Assembly: GCF_002443255.2 (NCBI RefSeq)
Contig: NW_019211454.1
Location: 55,483,823 to 55,547,822 of the forward strand
Direction of reading: 5' to 3'
Length of the DNA stretch: 64,000 nucleotides
DNA from: Varroa destructor
Taxonomy: Eukaryota > Arthropoda > Arachnida > Mesostigmata > Varroidae
Shown: piece by piece, positions 36,186 to 49,450 of the stretch
Layout of the letters: every line of letters begins with the position of its first letter
How positions within the stretch are numbered: position 1 is the stretch's first letter
Notes under the pieces: model-generated
Database searches by the model: none
The model's input: only the letters and a program-made list of their open reading frames with translations
What the model was told of the DNA's origin: nothing
Made by a program: the position numbers and the translations under genes

Positions 36186-37614
36186 TGGTTCTATGTGAAG
36201 GCTGTCGAAACCCGTGCAGTCCTGCATCTGCTTCTATTCAGTACCTTCAATTATGAAGGCAATCGGTTGTAGGAAATGCCGAGGCGCACGTGAACGTCAA
36301 TAAGGTAGTCTCAATAGCCAAGGAGAAAGATTCGGTTCGAGCACGCATAAGCAGGTTTCTAAGGAAGAACTACGCAGGACGCAGATGATTGTGGACCGTG
36401 TGTTAGGGCACATACGTGAACAGCGCGGCCGAGTGATACGACGCCTTCCAATAATATTTTAAATTCTAGGTATTTTCGTCGAATTGCTATTTAAGGACGG
36501 CATGTGGAGCAAGTAAGCCGCACTTATACCAGAATTTATATTTTAGTTACCAGGATGCTATTAACAGAACGCATGCCCTTAATGTATCATGCGTATCTTT
36601 CTCTTTTACTTAAAAGTGCGAAACGATAATCCCTTTACGGCGTCGTATAGTCATCATTACGAACTTCTTGCTTGTTCGTGTAATTCGCTAACATGTACCC
36701 TAATACGAGCGCATGGCTTAACAAGTCGAGAGCTGATTTTCCGGTTTGCCACGTACTCCCTGAAAGGACAAGTCACTTTATCAGATCTCTATTGCACGTG
36801 CTCTAACACAGGATGCAACAACATTAAAAGGCTATTAAGGCCTTCCTGTCTATATATGTATATGATATACACACATGCTGCAGAAAGCTAGATGTATGGA
36901 TGCTGAGGTACACCATACATATACATGGCCAACGTTCATGGAAGGGACGCTTTTTCTAAGAGATGATACATGGTATTCACCGGCACTATAGAACAGCATA
37001 GTGTTCAGTAAGAAATGGGGAAACATTCGAAGGAAGAGCTGGTAAGCAGCGAGGCTGGCATGGGCTAATTTTCTTCTACATAAAAAGCCGTTCCATAGGA
37101 CGCCTGTGGAAACATGTGGGAGATATGCGTCTTGTTAGAAATAGACCCCAAAAACGATGGTGGGTGTTGTCATCAGGTGATTCGTTCTCACTCGCTAACG
37201 CCAGTTAGTTATGAGTCTCTCGAATATAGTAGGACAACACGACTACGCTCAAGGATACATACAAGTACCCGCATGAGGCCGCAAAAGGCTTGGAGCTAAT
37301 CATGAGCATGACGAGAGTGATAAGCCGGCTGACAACAAACACAATCTCCGACTGCGTTATTATGTCAATTCAAATAAAATAAGCGAAAATTTTGTGTCGT
37401 TGAAAAGCCAACCCTCGTCCGACTATTGTCCTTTGAGCTTCATTACGTGTTTAGTCGATCGTTGTCCTATTAGCAGAAAACCAAAGAGGTAAAAGTCTGG
37501 TAGATGTTGTTCTTATTATTACATATAAAAACAAAAAAAAAAACCAAGCAATTCCGGCAGCAATAAACGCATGGTTCGGGAGTTCTAACGAGCTGCGTAG
37601 TTATTCACTAGATG

Positions 37615-37690
37615 TCTGAATTGGAACTCGAACTCACGGAAGATGCCGTGATTTGTTTTTCGGGAGAGTCACTCGACATGCGCTTTCAGT
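37615..37690 (-). repeat. tRNA-like SINE remnant, group 2
   Basis: On the minus strand, TCGAGTGACTCTC (37676-37664) is followed by GTGAGTTCGAGTTCC (37637-37623), a B-box-like block, and then AATTCAGACA. The order and spacing suit a tRNA-derived head. The B box and the TCAGA after it resemble the remnant at 18.56 kb. Confidence 0.4.
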
Positions 37691-40659
37691 ACACGTCTGC
37701 GGTGATGCGTTACGAAACAATTGTGATGTGGGAGCAGCGGACGCAGTAAGCAGCTTTGGCGATGGTTTGACTGTGTGAAGGCACGACCTCGCTAGATAGG
37801 CTGGGTTGATATGGCCGCTGACTGAAGCTCACAGAACGAAAGTAGTCAGCGAAGCAGAAATGTTCGGACATTGTTTTCCACTCTGGCACGCCTGGCTTCG
37901 TTTTCCAGGTTCAGCTCGTCGCGCTTTGTACGATATCATCAAAAGTCCTCAAAGACGGTAGTGAAAAACGCAGCGAAGGCAATAAGTCAAACAAGGTTAT
38001 TAGAAACACAATGGCATAAGCAAAGAGGCGTCACATAGCAATGTATATTACAACTTTGTATTTCTTTTTCTGTGGTTGATTAACAAATTCCTAAACATAC
38101 GCCAATATAATGGAGTTTCGCTGTTGAATCTATAGTAATTCGTTGGATACGCTTCTGGTTAGATCGGCAACCGTAGATGTGCACTAAGTTATGATTTAGC
38201 GGATATTTACCAGTACCAAAACGTCGTTGTATGTCACACTTTTTCGCACGATTTTTTAAATTAGTAGCGTTACAAGTCAAGGTCGAAAGTAATTTAGTAG
38301 TTGGCAATCGCATATTGTAGGATTCTTTTAAATTAAGGCAATAATGATCTGGCTTTTGCGCTTCCGACGCTGTTAATGCCAGCGGCAGTGGCCGTAATTA
38401 GAATAGGCTCAAGCGGCCGTGCGCCCAAATAGACCTGCCTGGGCCGTCGAGCAGTTCATGGAAGACAGATTAATCCAAGCAAATATTACGATTGTACTAA
38501 TCGATCGCTAAAAAATGTTGCTATTTTTTGCTGTTCTTTGTCATCGATTTGTTTCAAAGTCAACTCTTCGATCTATTTAAAAGGCCTCCCCATTGTCTTC
38601 GAATGGTCACACACATTCTACCTTGACATCAGAGCCTTCAATGTTATTTATTTGTCCATAAGCGACGTAGTACGGCGAAAAATCTTCTGCTATCTTTCTG
38701 ACCCGAACTCAAAAATATCACGTAATTCAAACGAAAAACTGATAACAGCCTCTTTGGATCAGGATCAAAGCTTCCCAGCGCTCACATACTACGTTTGACC
38801 ATTAGCGAATGAAGAAAGTAATAACGGAAAACTACCATTATAGTCTTAGCAATCAATTACAATCCATAAGTGAGATTACAGATCATCTCTCCCATTGGGT
38901 AGCAGAGAAGCAAGTGCTAATGCGTGCAATATCCATAGTGACAAATCAAACATGCCTCTTATCGCTAACAGAATAATATTTAACTTAAACAACGGCTGAT
39001 TCGCTGTTTGTTGGAAAGTCACGATCGCGGGCGTGCTGCCGGTTATGCAACTCCGAAATACTAGTGTAACGTACATTTCAAAGAACGTCGATACGGACGT
39101 TTGGGAGAACGTGTGGTACGTTAACACTGATTCGCTCCTTCTCGGCTCCGATAAGGGTCGAGTTCAAGGCTAGATTTTCCCAAGTGTTTCCGCTTGCTCC
39201 CTTCCATGCTTCAAAATAATCCCTAGAACATACGGCAAATACTTCTCATTCATTGTTGATTATTTACTACTTTTGTGCGTACATATCACTTGGGTAGAGT
39301 TGTACAGCAATAGCTTATGGCGAACATCTTTTACGGAGACGCAAACACGAGAGAATATAGCGGACACCGAACGTTTTTGGTTGTGAGTAACTTCGACCAA
39401 GGTTTCTTGTCTGCTTTTTCTGTTGTTATATGATCGATCCTAGCCAATTCTTTGTTTGAACATGGTCGGACTTTGCATCATGTTAATAAAGCATCATGTA
39501 AAGGTGTGCGTTACCATTACTTAAAATGTATACACTCAAATAAAAGTGTATGTGTAATACATATAGAATATAATAGAGCAAGTGGACATTGGCTCGCGAC
39601 AAAGTCTAGTAGCCAGACTACTATTTTCCGTCGAGAGAAATAGATAAAAACGATCGAAAAGGTCTCCGGAGGCCAGAAAGCAGTGTCTGAGTGTGCTGGT
39701 GTTGCCACCACAGCTGGGTTACGGGTCGCTAACAGACTGACGTTACGTTGGGCTTGTGTGAAATAGCGCTCTTCATCGTGTGACCGTGAAAGGTCCTGAA
39801 CGGATCTGTTTAGAAAGGCTTCGGTCAGGGCGGAAGGAACGAGGCGAGCCGGCCGGTGAAAGGAAGGGAATGGAAACGTGAGGTGTTGAAGAGCAACTGT
39901 GCTCACTGTCGAAATGTAAAGACACGTTGATACCACCGTCGCTAATGCCCCAACTTGTCTATTCGCTCAGGCACTACCGGCTCTTGGTTCAGCATGGTCG
40001 CAGCCTCTCTCCAAAGGTCTGTGAAGCAGTGCACGATACAAAGTTTTAATATTGCGACTTTTTTCCTCCTCTTTGACAAAAAAAGGGAACTGCTAGACAC
40101 ACTTTAGTCGTACAAACAGTCACGAAGTGCTCGCCCGTTTCGGCCAAAGGACGCAGCATTCAGCGGGATGTTGTTAATAGTCGTTGAGGTTTGAAACTAA
40201 ATGTTTGGCAGCCAACACTGGCGGGCCTTTTTCAGCTTAGGGAGCAAATTGATATTTTTTCAGCGAGCTTTCTTGAAGAGCACTGAAGAAACATCAGCCT
40301 TTTTTCTTTTGTAGAAAACTGAAATGTGTTATATATTCATCCTCATAGCGTTATAGATTTTACAATGATGCGATCGTCTTATACTAGTCATATGTGGATG
40401 TGACGACACCTTACGTAATAAATATTAGTTAGGCTACGGTTGTATTGTATCTACCTGAAAAGTTGGATTTTTCCAAGATTTCGTTTTCGGGCACGTATTT
40501 CAGGACAGCAATATCTGCGTCATAAACGGGTGCATTGATCCAATGTCTATTACAATATGCAGCAGTTCTAAATACCCAAACTACATATCGGCTAAGTAAG
40601 CGATCACGACAGAGGGGATAAAAAGCAAGTCATACTTTTTCCTAGGCAAGTTTTCCTTC

Positions 40660-40703
40660 TAAACAGTCCCAAAAAGGCAGGCCAGCCTTTTTGGCACTGT
40701 TTA
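40660..40703. repeat. Near-perfect hairpin: 19-bp arms, 1 mismatch, 6-nt loop
   Basis: TAAACAGTCCCAAAAAGGC (40660-40678) faces GCCTTTTTGGCACTGTTTA (40685-40703) across AGGCCA. The arms differ only at the ninth position, and one more C-G pair can be added outside. This is far beyond chance. On the RNA level it would be a stable 20-bp stem with a short loop. Confidence 0.95.
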
Positions 40704-40793
40704 GCCGAGACCTTTGTCACTAACGAAACAATTATTGTAAAGTATTGTATACTAGACAAAATGTTCAGCTATACTACGCGCTACTTCATCGTA

Positions 40794-40809
40794 CCCCCCC
40801 CCCTCCCCC
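40794..40809 (+). repeat. C10-T-C5 homopolymer tract
   Basis: Ten Cs, a T and five Cs, followed by ACC. The complementary G tract could fold into a quadruplex. Length in the assembly may be unreliable. Confidence 0.9.
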
Positions 40810-43800
40810 ACCTAGACTTAGCCTCGTCGGAAATGCGTGAAGGGTGACTGTGTTTTGGCATTCACTTTTAGTTAATTATTGCTTGTCAAATTTCTCGTTC
40901 CCTTTCATAACGCTACAGTGTGTACTACGATAGCGAACAGTCGTCGTTTGCCAGTACATCATTTAGTTGTCCGGCGACGTAATAGATATGCTTCTTTTTA
41001 TCTTGACTGGTTTTTCCAGCCTTACAAACAGCATGGTACTACTATGCAATCTAAACTATTATGCATATATAAACTTGGGTGTAAAGTGACCCAATGATTT
41101 TCAGTCATGAAATTCGCTGGTGGGCGTATTTAGATTAAATTTGCTGGGCTCCATCCGAGGCGACTTCTGCCTTAACTGACCTCTCGACTTTACAAGACCA
41201 ATAGTGGAAGTATGTTTCTGACGACCGAAGACTCTATAGCCCAATCTATCTATAATTAATGCGCTGTGATTTTTAACACAGCACATTTGAGTGAGAAAAA
41301 AAAACCTGGACAGTAGCGCTTTTTTCTTTTCGATTAAATCATATACTATAATTAGAATTATTACTATGCGAAAGAAAAAAAAAAAGGTCTAATAAGCTGC
41401 CAACTTGTTTCTCGTTAGGAGTTACATGACTGTATTACTACTAGCTGCATTTCATATATTTATCATTGGATGGCTCAAAATGATACACTCGTTTAGACAA
41501 TACGTCGTCCTCGTTGACATTTAGCAAGGTATCTATTTGAAGGCCGCAAATCACAGTAGAGCCTAACCTATAGGATACATTAATATCGATCCTTTGAGAA
41601 ACATTGAGCTAATTTTTGTTTGATTTCTTGACGACGGACGAAATGAGATACACTAAGACTGAAGTAAAGTGTTGCTGTGCTGCAAGACATTAGCTAAGTA
41701 TGCTCAAAAATTAGTCAAACCTTAAGGATACGCTAATTTGAATCTTTGTTACCTTACTACCTTTTATTTAATCCTTTTTACTTTCTGTAAAGACCTCGCA
41801 GTGTGAATTTTCTGCAATTTGTACCTCGAGTGATGTTGTTGTCAATGGACGAAAGCTTCATAGCCACGGATATACTTAAAAAAGTATTAACGGTAAATGA
41901 CGATAATTCTGTAACGTTGAGAGTCACGTAAAGCGTTTTCGTACTTTGCGTCCAACATTGCAATGTGCAAAATTAACTTGATCGTTTGTTTGTACATTTG
42001 ACTAACTTGACATCTAAGCATTTCATATCGTATCTATGTGTATTTTACATATTTTTCAAGAGGAATCGTCTTGCATTGTTCGACCTTGAGAGACTTCAAA
42101 GGTGTGAGTTCTGTATCTATCGGTACTCGTAGATGTTTCTTCTCGAAACGAGTATAGACCTTTAATATTCTAAGGTGAACTCTTTTACGTCGTAAAGCAA
42201 CCGCGTAAAATCGATTTGTGCACATTTGCCTTTGATAAAAATAACAGAATTGATTCGAGGCTAGAAATAACATAAACCAAGCGAGCTACGATTTCGCTCC
42301 TAGCTTATAAGCCTTAAGTATTCCACGAAAATCGGCTACGGACTCCTGAAAGAAGTCGGTATCAATCTGCCGGGATATCGTCGTGCGAATACGGAGCCAC
42401 GCTTCGAAATCGTACGAACGCTCAGCCTTTACCGTCCATCACCAAATCGCCCAATTTAATGTGAACCGATGGAAAATTATGTTTTATATTTTTTTAAGCT
42501 TGTCTTAAACGGCTGGCCTATTAATAACAAATTCCCCAACCTAGATTGTATGTAGTTAATAACATATACTATAATTATGGATTAAAACGACCGGAATAAT
42601 ATCGCCCTTTTTTTTGTCGGTTATCTACGAAACACATCGGACACGCGTTTGAAATAAAATCACGTTTGTACAAGAAGTACGCAGCCTTGACAGTCAGCCG
42701 AGTACGTTTATGTCTGGTTCTTTGTCGTACTGCCATAATAGGGCACACTTCAGGCGGAATAATGCGACGCGAGAAATGATTCAGGACAAGCAGACAGCAG
42801 CATAGACAGTGGCGTTAAAGGAAAATGATAAACAATATCAGCAACAAAAGGCAGCGTGCTGCGGCTGCGGTCAGGAATAGTCGCAGTTTCGACTTTCGTT
42901 GGTGGTTGTGGCGTTGTGATTGCTGCTGGTAACGGCTTTAGCTGGCCGCGCTTAGTGGGACCCTCTATTATATTTCGGGTCGAGTTTTCACTCTCAGCCA
43001 CTCACGGCGGAATGACACGTTTTCTCGAAGCTTCTTCAGAGTTCGTATGAGATGAAAAAATAGAGAAGGAGCAAGGACAACTGGTGGCCACTTGCCAGTC
43101 CGACGGCCAGTCGCTCAGCCGCAAAGCATATACGCATGAACTAGTCAAGGTTGAGAGACAGAAGGGCTGGAAATGGCTAGGATATACCCTTTCACCTTTG
43201 ACTGTTTCGTTTTGTGTTATGTTTTATTTTTGGCCTTCTGGGCATCCACCTAACTCTATTGAGTAGAAGTGAGGTGATATGATTCTGGTGGTAGTATGCT
43301 CCAGTGAAGAAAGGGATCCCTAAGTAGAGAGATAGATGCCTTTAAAGATATTCTTGATTGGATGCATAAGGATCTGTGCGAGGATCCACGAGAAAGCTTT
43401 GATCGAGTCTATAAAGATGCTAGAAAGAGCCGCAAAAGCGGTAATAATAGAACTGGGAATTTCGAAGTAGAGGAAGAATTTCTGTTGCTGTTGCAATATT
43501 CGGTTTACTGCAAAATAGCCAAAAAGAATACCCAACCATAGCGAATAGTTGGATCTATCTAGGAAGAAAACTTTTCTAGAGAACTCTCATGTATATTCGG
43601 ATCACGTCTATCGTTTTGCAAGTATATGGCCCACATGCAGATTATTGTTGTCATTTTTATCATCGTTAGATACGTTTGAGCGGTTCTAGTTTCCCAGGTC
43701 GGCTTACTCATTACGTTTCTGACGTCCATGCTTAGGTTTTTTTTTACTACGTTTAGATTCATCTAGTGCATTCAATAGGGATAGTGGATGATCTGAAATT

Positions 43801-43924
43801 ACGTTGCGGCTACATCTGTTTGGCCCATATGTACGTCGGCCACTCATGTTCACAATGAACCTCGGCATACCGCCAACGTAATATCGTCCATAAATGCGCT
43901 ATCTAAGAGCATGCACATCGTTAC

Positions 43925-44075
43925 ATGAAGGACGGCCTATTGCTTATAGCGCACATGGCTGTGGCCTTACAGTTGCCATCATGCAGCAACTATAACGAGA
44001 TTTCTATTATAATACCACAAGTGTACTCATCCTCGTGGTATGTTAGTTCGAAAGCTGGACGTTTTCGTTTTCCGG
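43925..44075 (+). CDS. Candidate first exon with signal-peptide-like start
   Basis: An ATG (43925) starts MKDGLLLIAHMAVALQLPSC, a short polar start followed by a hydrophobic core and a small-residue region, as in a secretory signal peptide. The frame stays open through SSSWYVSSKAG to a donor-like TTTTCCGG/GTAAGG (GT at 44076-44077). Beyond it the composition turns to an arginine- and glutamate-rich run from a GA-rich repeat, as expected past an exon end. A minus-strand frame overlaps. No family is recognised. Confidence 0.28.
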
Positions 44076-44077
44076 GT

Positions 44078-47000
44078 AAGGACAGGCGAGAGGGAGAGAG
44101 GGAAGACGGGCGGTTCATTGCATCGAAGGCAATACATTTAGTTGTAACAAGACGAGCCAACGAACCAGTACACTCTGAACTTACGTGTTTGTATGGCCAC
44201 ATATAATGCAGCAGGAAAGGCTGCCCGAGTCCTGCTGCTGCTTGTGGCATACCATAGCGATAGTTTTTCTCTCTGGCCGGCTTTTGGCTGCAATTTCTGC
44301 TTGGAATGAGATAAAGCGGACAGAGCTAAGCGAAAAGGGGGTAAGTTGGGGCTAGACGGTCAGCACTGCATATGTAAGAGCGCTTGCTCACGTAGGCTTG
44401 ATGGGCTTTCGCAAGTTCGCATCCACTAATTACAGACCCTGCTCAAACACTGCACACATGAGAATGGTCTATATGGTGATCATGGTACACGCTCGTTCGG
44501 AAGAAAGGGCAGTCGTTACGACCAGAAGAACCATCAGGCTTTCGGACTTTAGTGGACTCTGCTGTTCTTGTTGAGGGCGAAGGGCACTGCTTCTCTTACT
44601 GAGCTCGATCGAAACGTTGTACGCTCAGCCTATAGGGCTGCCGAGCGTGGCCAACGGAAACAAGTGTCCCACGCTGGCTCAATGGTCCTCTATTATCGTG
44701 GTTTATAATACTGGCTCGACCAGAACAGCATGCAGCCTAAGTCGTACTCTATACTTCTACCTGGCCCCACGTCCTAAGATAGGATCTTTCTGGTTGCAGC
44801 TGGTGCTCTTGCTGTAGCAACACAGGCAGCACAGAGTAACGGCCCTGCTTCGTTTTTGGCCCCTTTGCTTTTCTTTCGAAACACCTTCCACCTTCCGTGT
44901 TCTCGTTCCGAAATAATCTCAGCCAACGTAGATTTGTCGGTTATGATAATCATACATGACTCGCTGTTAGCGAAGTGAACACTCAGTATTATAGGAAGTA
45001 GGTTCCGTATTTTATCGGTCCGATTTTCGAAAATCGTCGCCAGTATCGTCGTCGTCGTTGTCTACACTAGCTTACGATTCTGCCAAAATAAAATGAGAGG
45101 CCAAATACTTAAACCATAAGTACACCCTGCTGCTTGGATGTGATATAGGCCGCATGTGGAGGCTTTAGCCTCCGATATATTCCGATTTTACAAGGTAGAA
45201 AAAACGTAGAAATATGATGTGTATAGTAGATCCGGAATTGACGGTGCGACATGTTGTCATTTTGTTAACATTGTTTCCTCACTGCCCGCTTCTAAATAGT
45301 CGTTTACTTCTGATACGCTAAATTACTCCTATGGAGTTGAGTTAACGCGTGCCTTTTACTTACTGAAATATTCAGTTGCATCTCAACAGTCATTAATACG
45401 CGAACCTTATTAAACTTCTTGCTTATTTATTTATGCTCCGTAGGAAGGCACAGTAGGGAAATGGCACTTCGGTGTCGATCTTCAAACTTCGCAAAGCGAA
45501 GGTTTCAATGTATTATTCCATCCATATCTTTGTTTTCAAATTTAGCCTGGAGTATAGGTTTGTTCATGTAACAATACGGCCTATTAGCAAAGGGAAGTTT
45601 ACAAAGACAACAATGAGCTCAGCAAAAGAAGCAGCATACATATAATGTCCCTCAATAATTATCTAATTTTTTTTTCCAGTTTTTTTTTATCTCGCAATGG
45701 ACGAGAATGCACGACAGATCACGCGGTTGTTGGTTGTCCCAACCATCACTTACGATTCGCGAGAATCTTTGAATGAAACAATAATACATTGCATTCACGT
45801 TTGAAAATTTACTAGCTCAATACTTCTGCACAACTGCACACGTTTGCAAATAATGATGAAAACATGCATACGTGCTGAGTTCAGCCTGTACCTTGCTGTT
45901 CGAAACACGGTCCCATATTATCGAGAACTATTTGTGCTGTAAGTGCATGCACACATACAACGCGTTTAGATCTACTGGAGCCATATCATTACATCAAAAC
46001 GTGTAAATAAGGCTTTTTAATTTTCGTACTTAATAATGAAATTGCCCGTATCATTTCATCGATTACTTCCCGCTTCTCCGCACGATAGAACTCTCTTATT
46101 TTCAAATAGAGATAGAGTAAGTAAGACTCGCAGTTTCGATCAAAGCATTTCTACACCGTTCACAACAATGGCAAAGGGAGAAAAAATAAACGCAAGAAAT
46201 AAATGGGATGAAAACAACTTCAGCGAGGAAGATTTCTAGTGCTAGGCCAGCAGCATTGCTATTGTCGTAGTATCGTATCGGCAGGCAAAGAAGCGAACGA
46301 GCAAATGGTGAGCTATCAAATGCTATGATCGGACACTTAAAACTTCAACGAGCTTTGACAGAGAGGACACAATACAAATCAATGAGTCTTAAAAATTCTT
46401 TGGCCTTCGGTTTGTTTCCTACTCTTTCGATCCCGTCCTCAACGGCCTCTGTTTTGTCACTTACGAATTCGTCGGTTCTGAATCACCGTCAAGAACCATT
46501 ATCCGAAAAGGATGGGTGTTCGTAGTCGCGAACAAATTAAGGGCATGAGACAGCTGAGGGCACACAAATGAACGCCTGAAGGACGACAGTGGTAGCTAAA
46601 CTGTTGAGACGGCAACACTAACAACAACGCTGTCCAAGAAGACAACAACAACAGTAACAATACTAGCGACTAGCGGTGCTCGTTCGTATCCGTCGGTCCT
46701 AGATACGAATCGGGGAAAAAGAGAGTCCATAAATAAACGAAATCTTAACGAAAAAATAAAACGAAAGTTGTGCCCGCTGGTTGTAGGGGTGGATTCGGTG
46801 AAGACTACTCTCAGAAATAGCGGTTTCTCTTTGAGGGAATCTCCAGACGTTAAGGTCGCCATCCTTCCCACTTCTGTCCGGCCGCTGCTGGGTTTAGTAA
46901 CAGCAAACGCCCTCTGACCCTCAGATCCTCTCGCGCCGCTTACTTTTCATTTGGAGAAAAAATGGAGAGCCAGTGGCGCGTTATTGATATTTTCGGTCGT

Positions 47001-47874
47001 CGCCATTGCTCCTACCACCGTGGCTGCCGTCGCGAAGATGAGGGCATTTTTCTCGTCATCGCCTTTTACTGAGATTAATTTCGTTAATTTTCAACGGTGA
47101 TTCGACAGAACCAGTCGCGCCCTATGTGCAAACGACTCGTCCGTCCTCTCTGTTATCAGCATCGTCGAGACGGTACTAGCCGTCACTGCAGCTTTTACTC
47201 TAAAGCAGGTATCCCCGCCCTGCGCTCTAACAGTAGTTGCGGCCATTGGCCCTGCCGGTTACCCGCCGCCAAGGCGAAGCGACATAAAATGTTGGAACAT
47301 TGGCCATTCGCGGAGAGGATAACACGGGGATGCAAAGAAAGAGAAAAGGAAGCGGTATTGGGATCGCACGGAGGATAACCGACTCTGACTGAGTCGCGTG
47401 TCCGCTGCTGCCACCCTCGTCGTTGTGGTGATACGAGGCAGGAATCTCGCATCAAAGCTAGACGAACCGAGTTGTGGTAGGGAAAAAATATCATGCACCG
47501 ATACGCTGTTCCGACCACTGTGAGAACTGCTCCTGCTAATGTGTGTCAAACGACGGCGTGCTAACGATAAAATTGAACGTGCACTCCCTTCCATAAGGGA
47601 CATGCCGATTCCGGCGGCTATAGTAGCAGCAGCGTAAACGAGCATGCGGGTACTGGCCCATATTGTAGATAAAACTTAGATAGAAAATGAAATGAAAAAA
47701 TATTGTTAGGCTGCTCTGTATTTGCTCGTATTTTGTCATATCTCAAAAAAACAGAAAACTATCACTATTAAACTATCACACAACTGTGTGGTTGAGAACA
47801 AAACGAACTAAGATCTAAAATTATGAACGGGATATTGTTACAGTTGTTGGGCAGTATCCTTGAAAAGGTAGACG
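44078..47874. other. GC-richer stretch, no gene assigned
   Basis: Sequence is visibly GC-richer than in the first 30 kb. It contains a 9-bp inverted repeat around GCAGCAGGA (about 44209-44242), a short GTC-repeat near 45045-45060 and a CAA-rich patch near 46612-46650. Frames of up to 128 codons at 46.6-47.65 kb overlap on both strands and are explained by GC-rich, stop-poor sequence. Confidence 0.45.
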
Positions 47875-48400
47875 TTAGGCTGACTTTGAAACTGAGCGTT
47901 TATTTATTAAATTACAAACCGCTAAGAGATTAAATTTGACCGATAGATGTGCAAGTCTTCGAAAAACCCGCGAGTGAAAACTGGTTGAGGTTATGGAGTA
48001 TAAATTATAAAGTAGTTTAGAAGGAAGAACATCTTTCAGCTTCGAAAATAAGCGTTTAGTGGTAAATTTTTCTCTCCTCAAAGGGCATAGCGCTGCGGAG
48101 CTTTATCGAAGATCGATGAAAACATTAAGCAAAGAGGCCTTCAGCGAAACCGTAATATATGAATGGTGCAAACATTGTAAGAACGGAGACGACAGTACTA
48201 AAGACCGGCGAGGAGGTGTATAGCTGTTGGCACCCGAAAGAAAACAACGCATTACCGCAATGCGAAAGGCTTTTCATAGAAATAAAGCTTGGAGTCTAAA
48301 AGCTATGTTGGCCAAAATGGTAATTTCATATGTAACGCGTTACATAATTATGTGTGTAACCATGTGCAGAAGACGCGAGACGTGAGTAAAAAGTAAGTAC
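47875..48400 (+). pseudogene. mariner transposase N-terminal relic
   Basis: From 48080 the plus strand reads KGHSAAELYRR, then KEAFSETVIYEWCKHCKNGD and DRRGGV before a TAG at 48221. This is the mariner helix-turn-helix domain: (K)G-x-x-AAE, then W-x-x-x-x-K-x-G and a D-x-R-x-G-(R) linker. The same frame resumes after the stop with a second helical block (RITAMRKAFHRNKAWSLKAM), matching the linker and second helix-turn-helix. At 47875 TTAGGCTGACTTTGAAAC resembles a mariner terminal repeat about 200 bp upstream of the domain, the usual distance. No catalytic domain follows, so the copy is truncated and inactive. Confidence 0.75.
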
Positions 48401-49049
48401 TCCGTAAATTGACCCCAGGCCAGTTAGAATCGCGTATAGTCTATTCTATGTATGAAACGTTTCAGAAAAACTCTGGAGAATACACTCGCTATAGACGAGA
48501 CATGGTTCCATCTCTACCGTCAGCTGGAAGGGAGAGAGTAAATGATGTAAGTAGGCACATAGGCAGAGTTGTTTGGTTTTTTACTTCACTTTTTCGATTG
48601 ATTTCTCCAGCCTTTTCATCTCGTCGAGAGTCTAAACGAAAGGAGTAATGTTGAGTTGATGCTTGCTTACTGCGGGCAATCATTGAGTGTCAAAGAGGTC
48701 CCGCAGCACACGGCACCGAAAAGAATAGACAGACACAATGTATAAGGAGGCGGATGAGCTCGTTGAATGGTCGCTCCCGTCCTTCTATGCAACAGCTCTG
48801 CGCATGTGCATGATGACCACCCAAACAGAAGGCAGCAGCATTTCTGGTTTTTTAGCCCTAACGCTGGCTCTCGTTACTGCGGCAACTGGTAACAGTAACG
48901 TGCTTGGGGTCAACAACGTCGCTCTTGCTCGCTGACGAGTTCTTAGGCTGATAGGTTGTCAGCAGACTTGTTGACCTAACAATAGCTATTTCCAATCAGC
49001 TACTGTTTGTCGCTCGGCCTCACCATCTCCTTCAATTAGGATTTTGGGC

Positions 49050-49450
49050 TCATGCTCCGTCCATCCTTCCTTTTTCTGTCTCCTTCTCCCTCCCTTTGTT
49101 CGTTCTCTGATATTTTCCTTTATACTTTATTCTGCCGCCGTCACCACTGCTGTTCGGGGGTTCCCTATATAGTAGTAAACCTTACTCTGCTTCGCCCCCT
49201 TATACTAGGGCCATCCGCCGCGGCCATGCCACCGTGCCAGGCCCACAGTCCTCCGCTGCGGTTGGCTGTCCATTCCCTCCTCACGGCTCCCGTTCCCTTG
49301 TCCGTATATTACCCTTCCGCACGCAGAATCCCGCTCTTGCTCAACAGTACATCTTCATCTCAGAGTGGTTGGCACGTCATTTATCTGCGGTGTCTATCTG
49401 TATGTCTCGCTTATTCTCAATGACTCTCTCCGTTCTCTCTTTATCTAAGT
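49050..49450 (+). other. Pyrimidine-rich, CpG-containing stretch
   Basis: The plus strand is rich in C and T (for example CCGTCCATCCTTCCTTTTTC, TCTCCTTCTCCCTCCC) and contains several CpG and GC-rich patches (CATCCGCCGCGGCCATGCC). Long frames here follow from stop-poor composition. It could be a 5' regulatory or untranslated region; I see no defining core promoter. Confidence 0.4.

Larger units (their letters stand above)
36188..43924. other. Gene-poor stretch with hairpin and homopolymer features
   Basis: It contains a tRNA-like remnant (37.6 kb), the long hairpin at 40660-40703, a C-run at 40794 and an A-run at about 41370. The longest frame in the window (139 codons, minus, 39517-39936) lies here but has no motif, signal peptide or splice support. 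GC content rises from about 42.7 kb. GTTTGAGCGGTTCTAG (43674-43689) is a tRNA-Leu-like A-box remnant. Confidence 0.5.

Noticed and set aside
39517..39936. Longest open frame in the window (139 codons, minus strand) as a gene
   Set aside because: Its length is about the chance maximum for 64 kb at this composition, and it has no motif, signal peptide, convincing start or splice context.
47195..47645. Overlapping frames of 107 and 128 codons on the minus strand
   Set aside because: They lie in stop-poor GC-rich DNA, overlap each other and a plus-strand frame, and read as arginine- and serine-rich low-information peptides.
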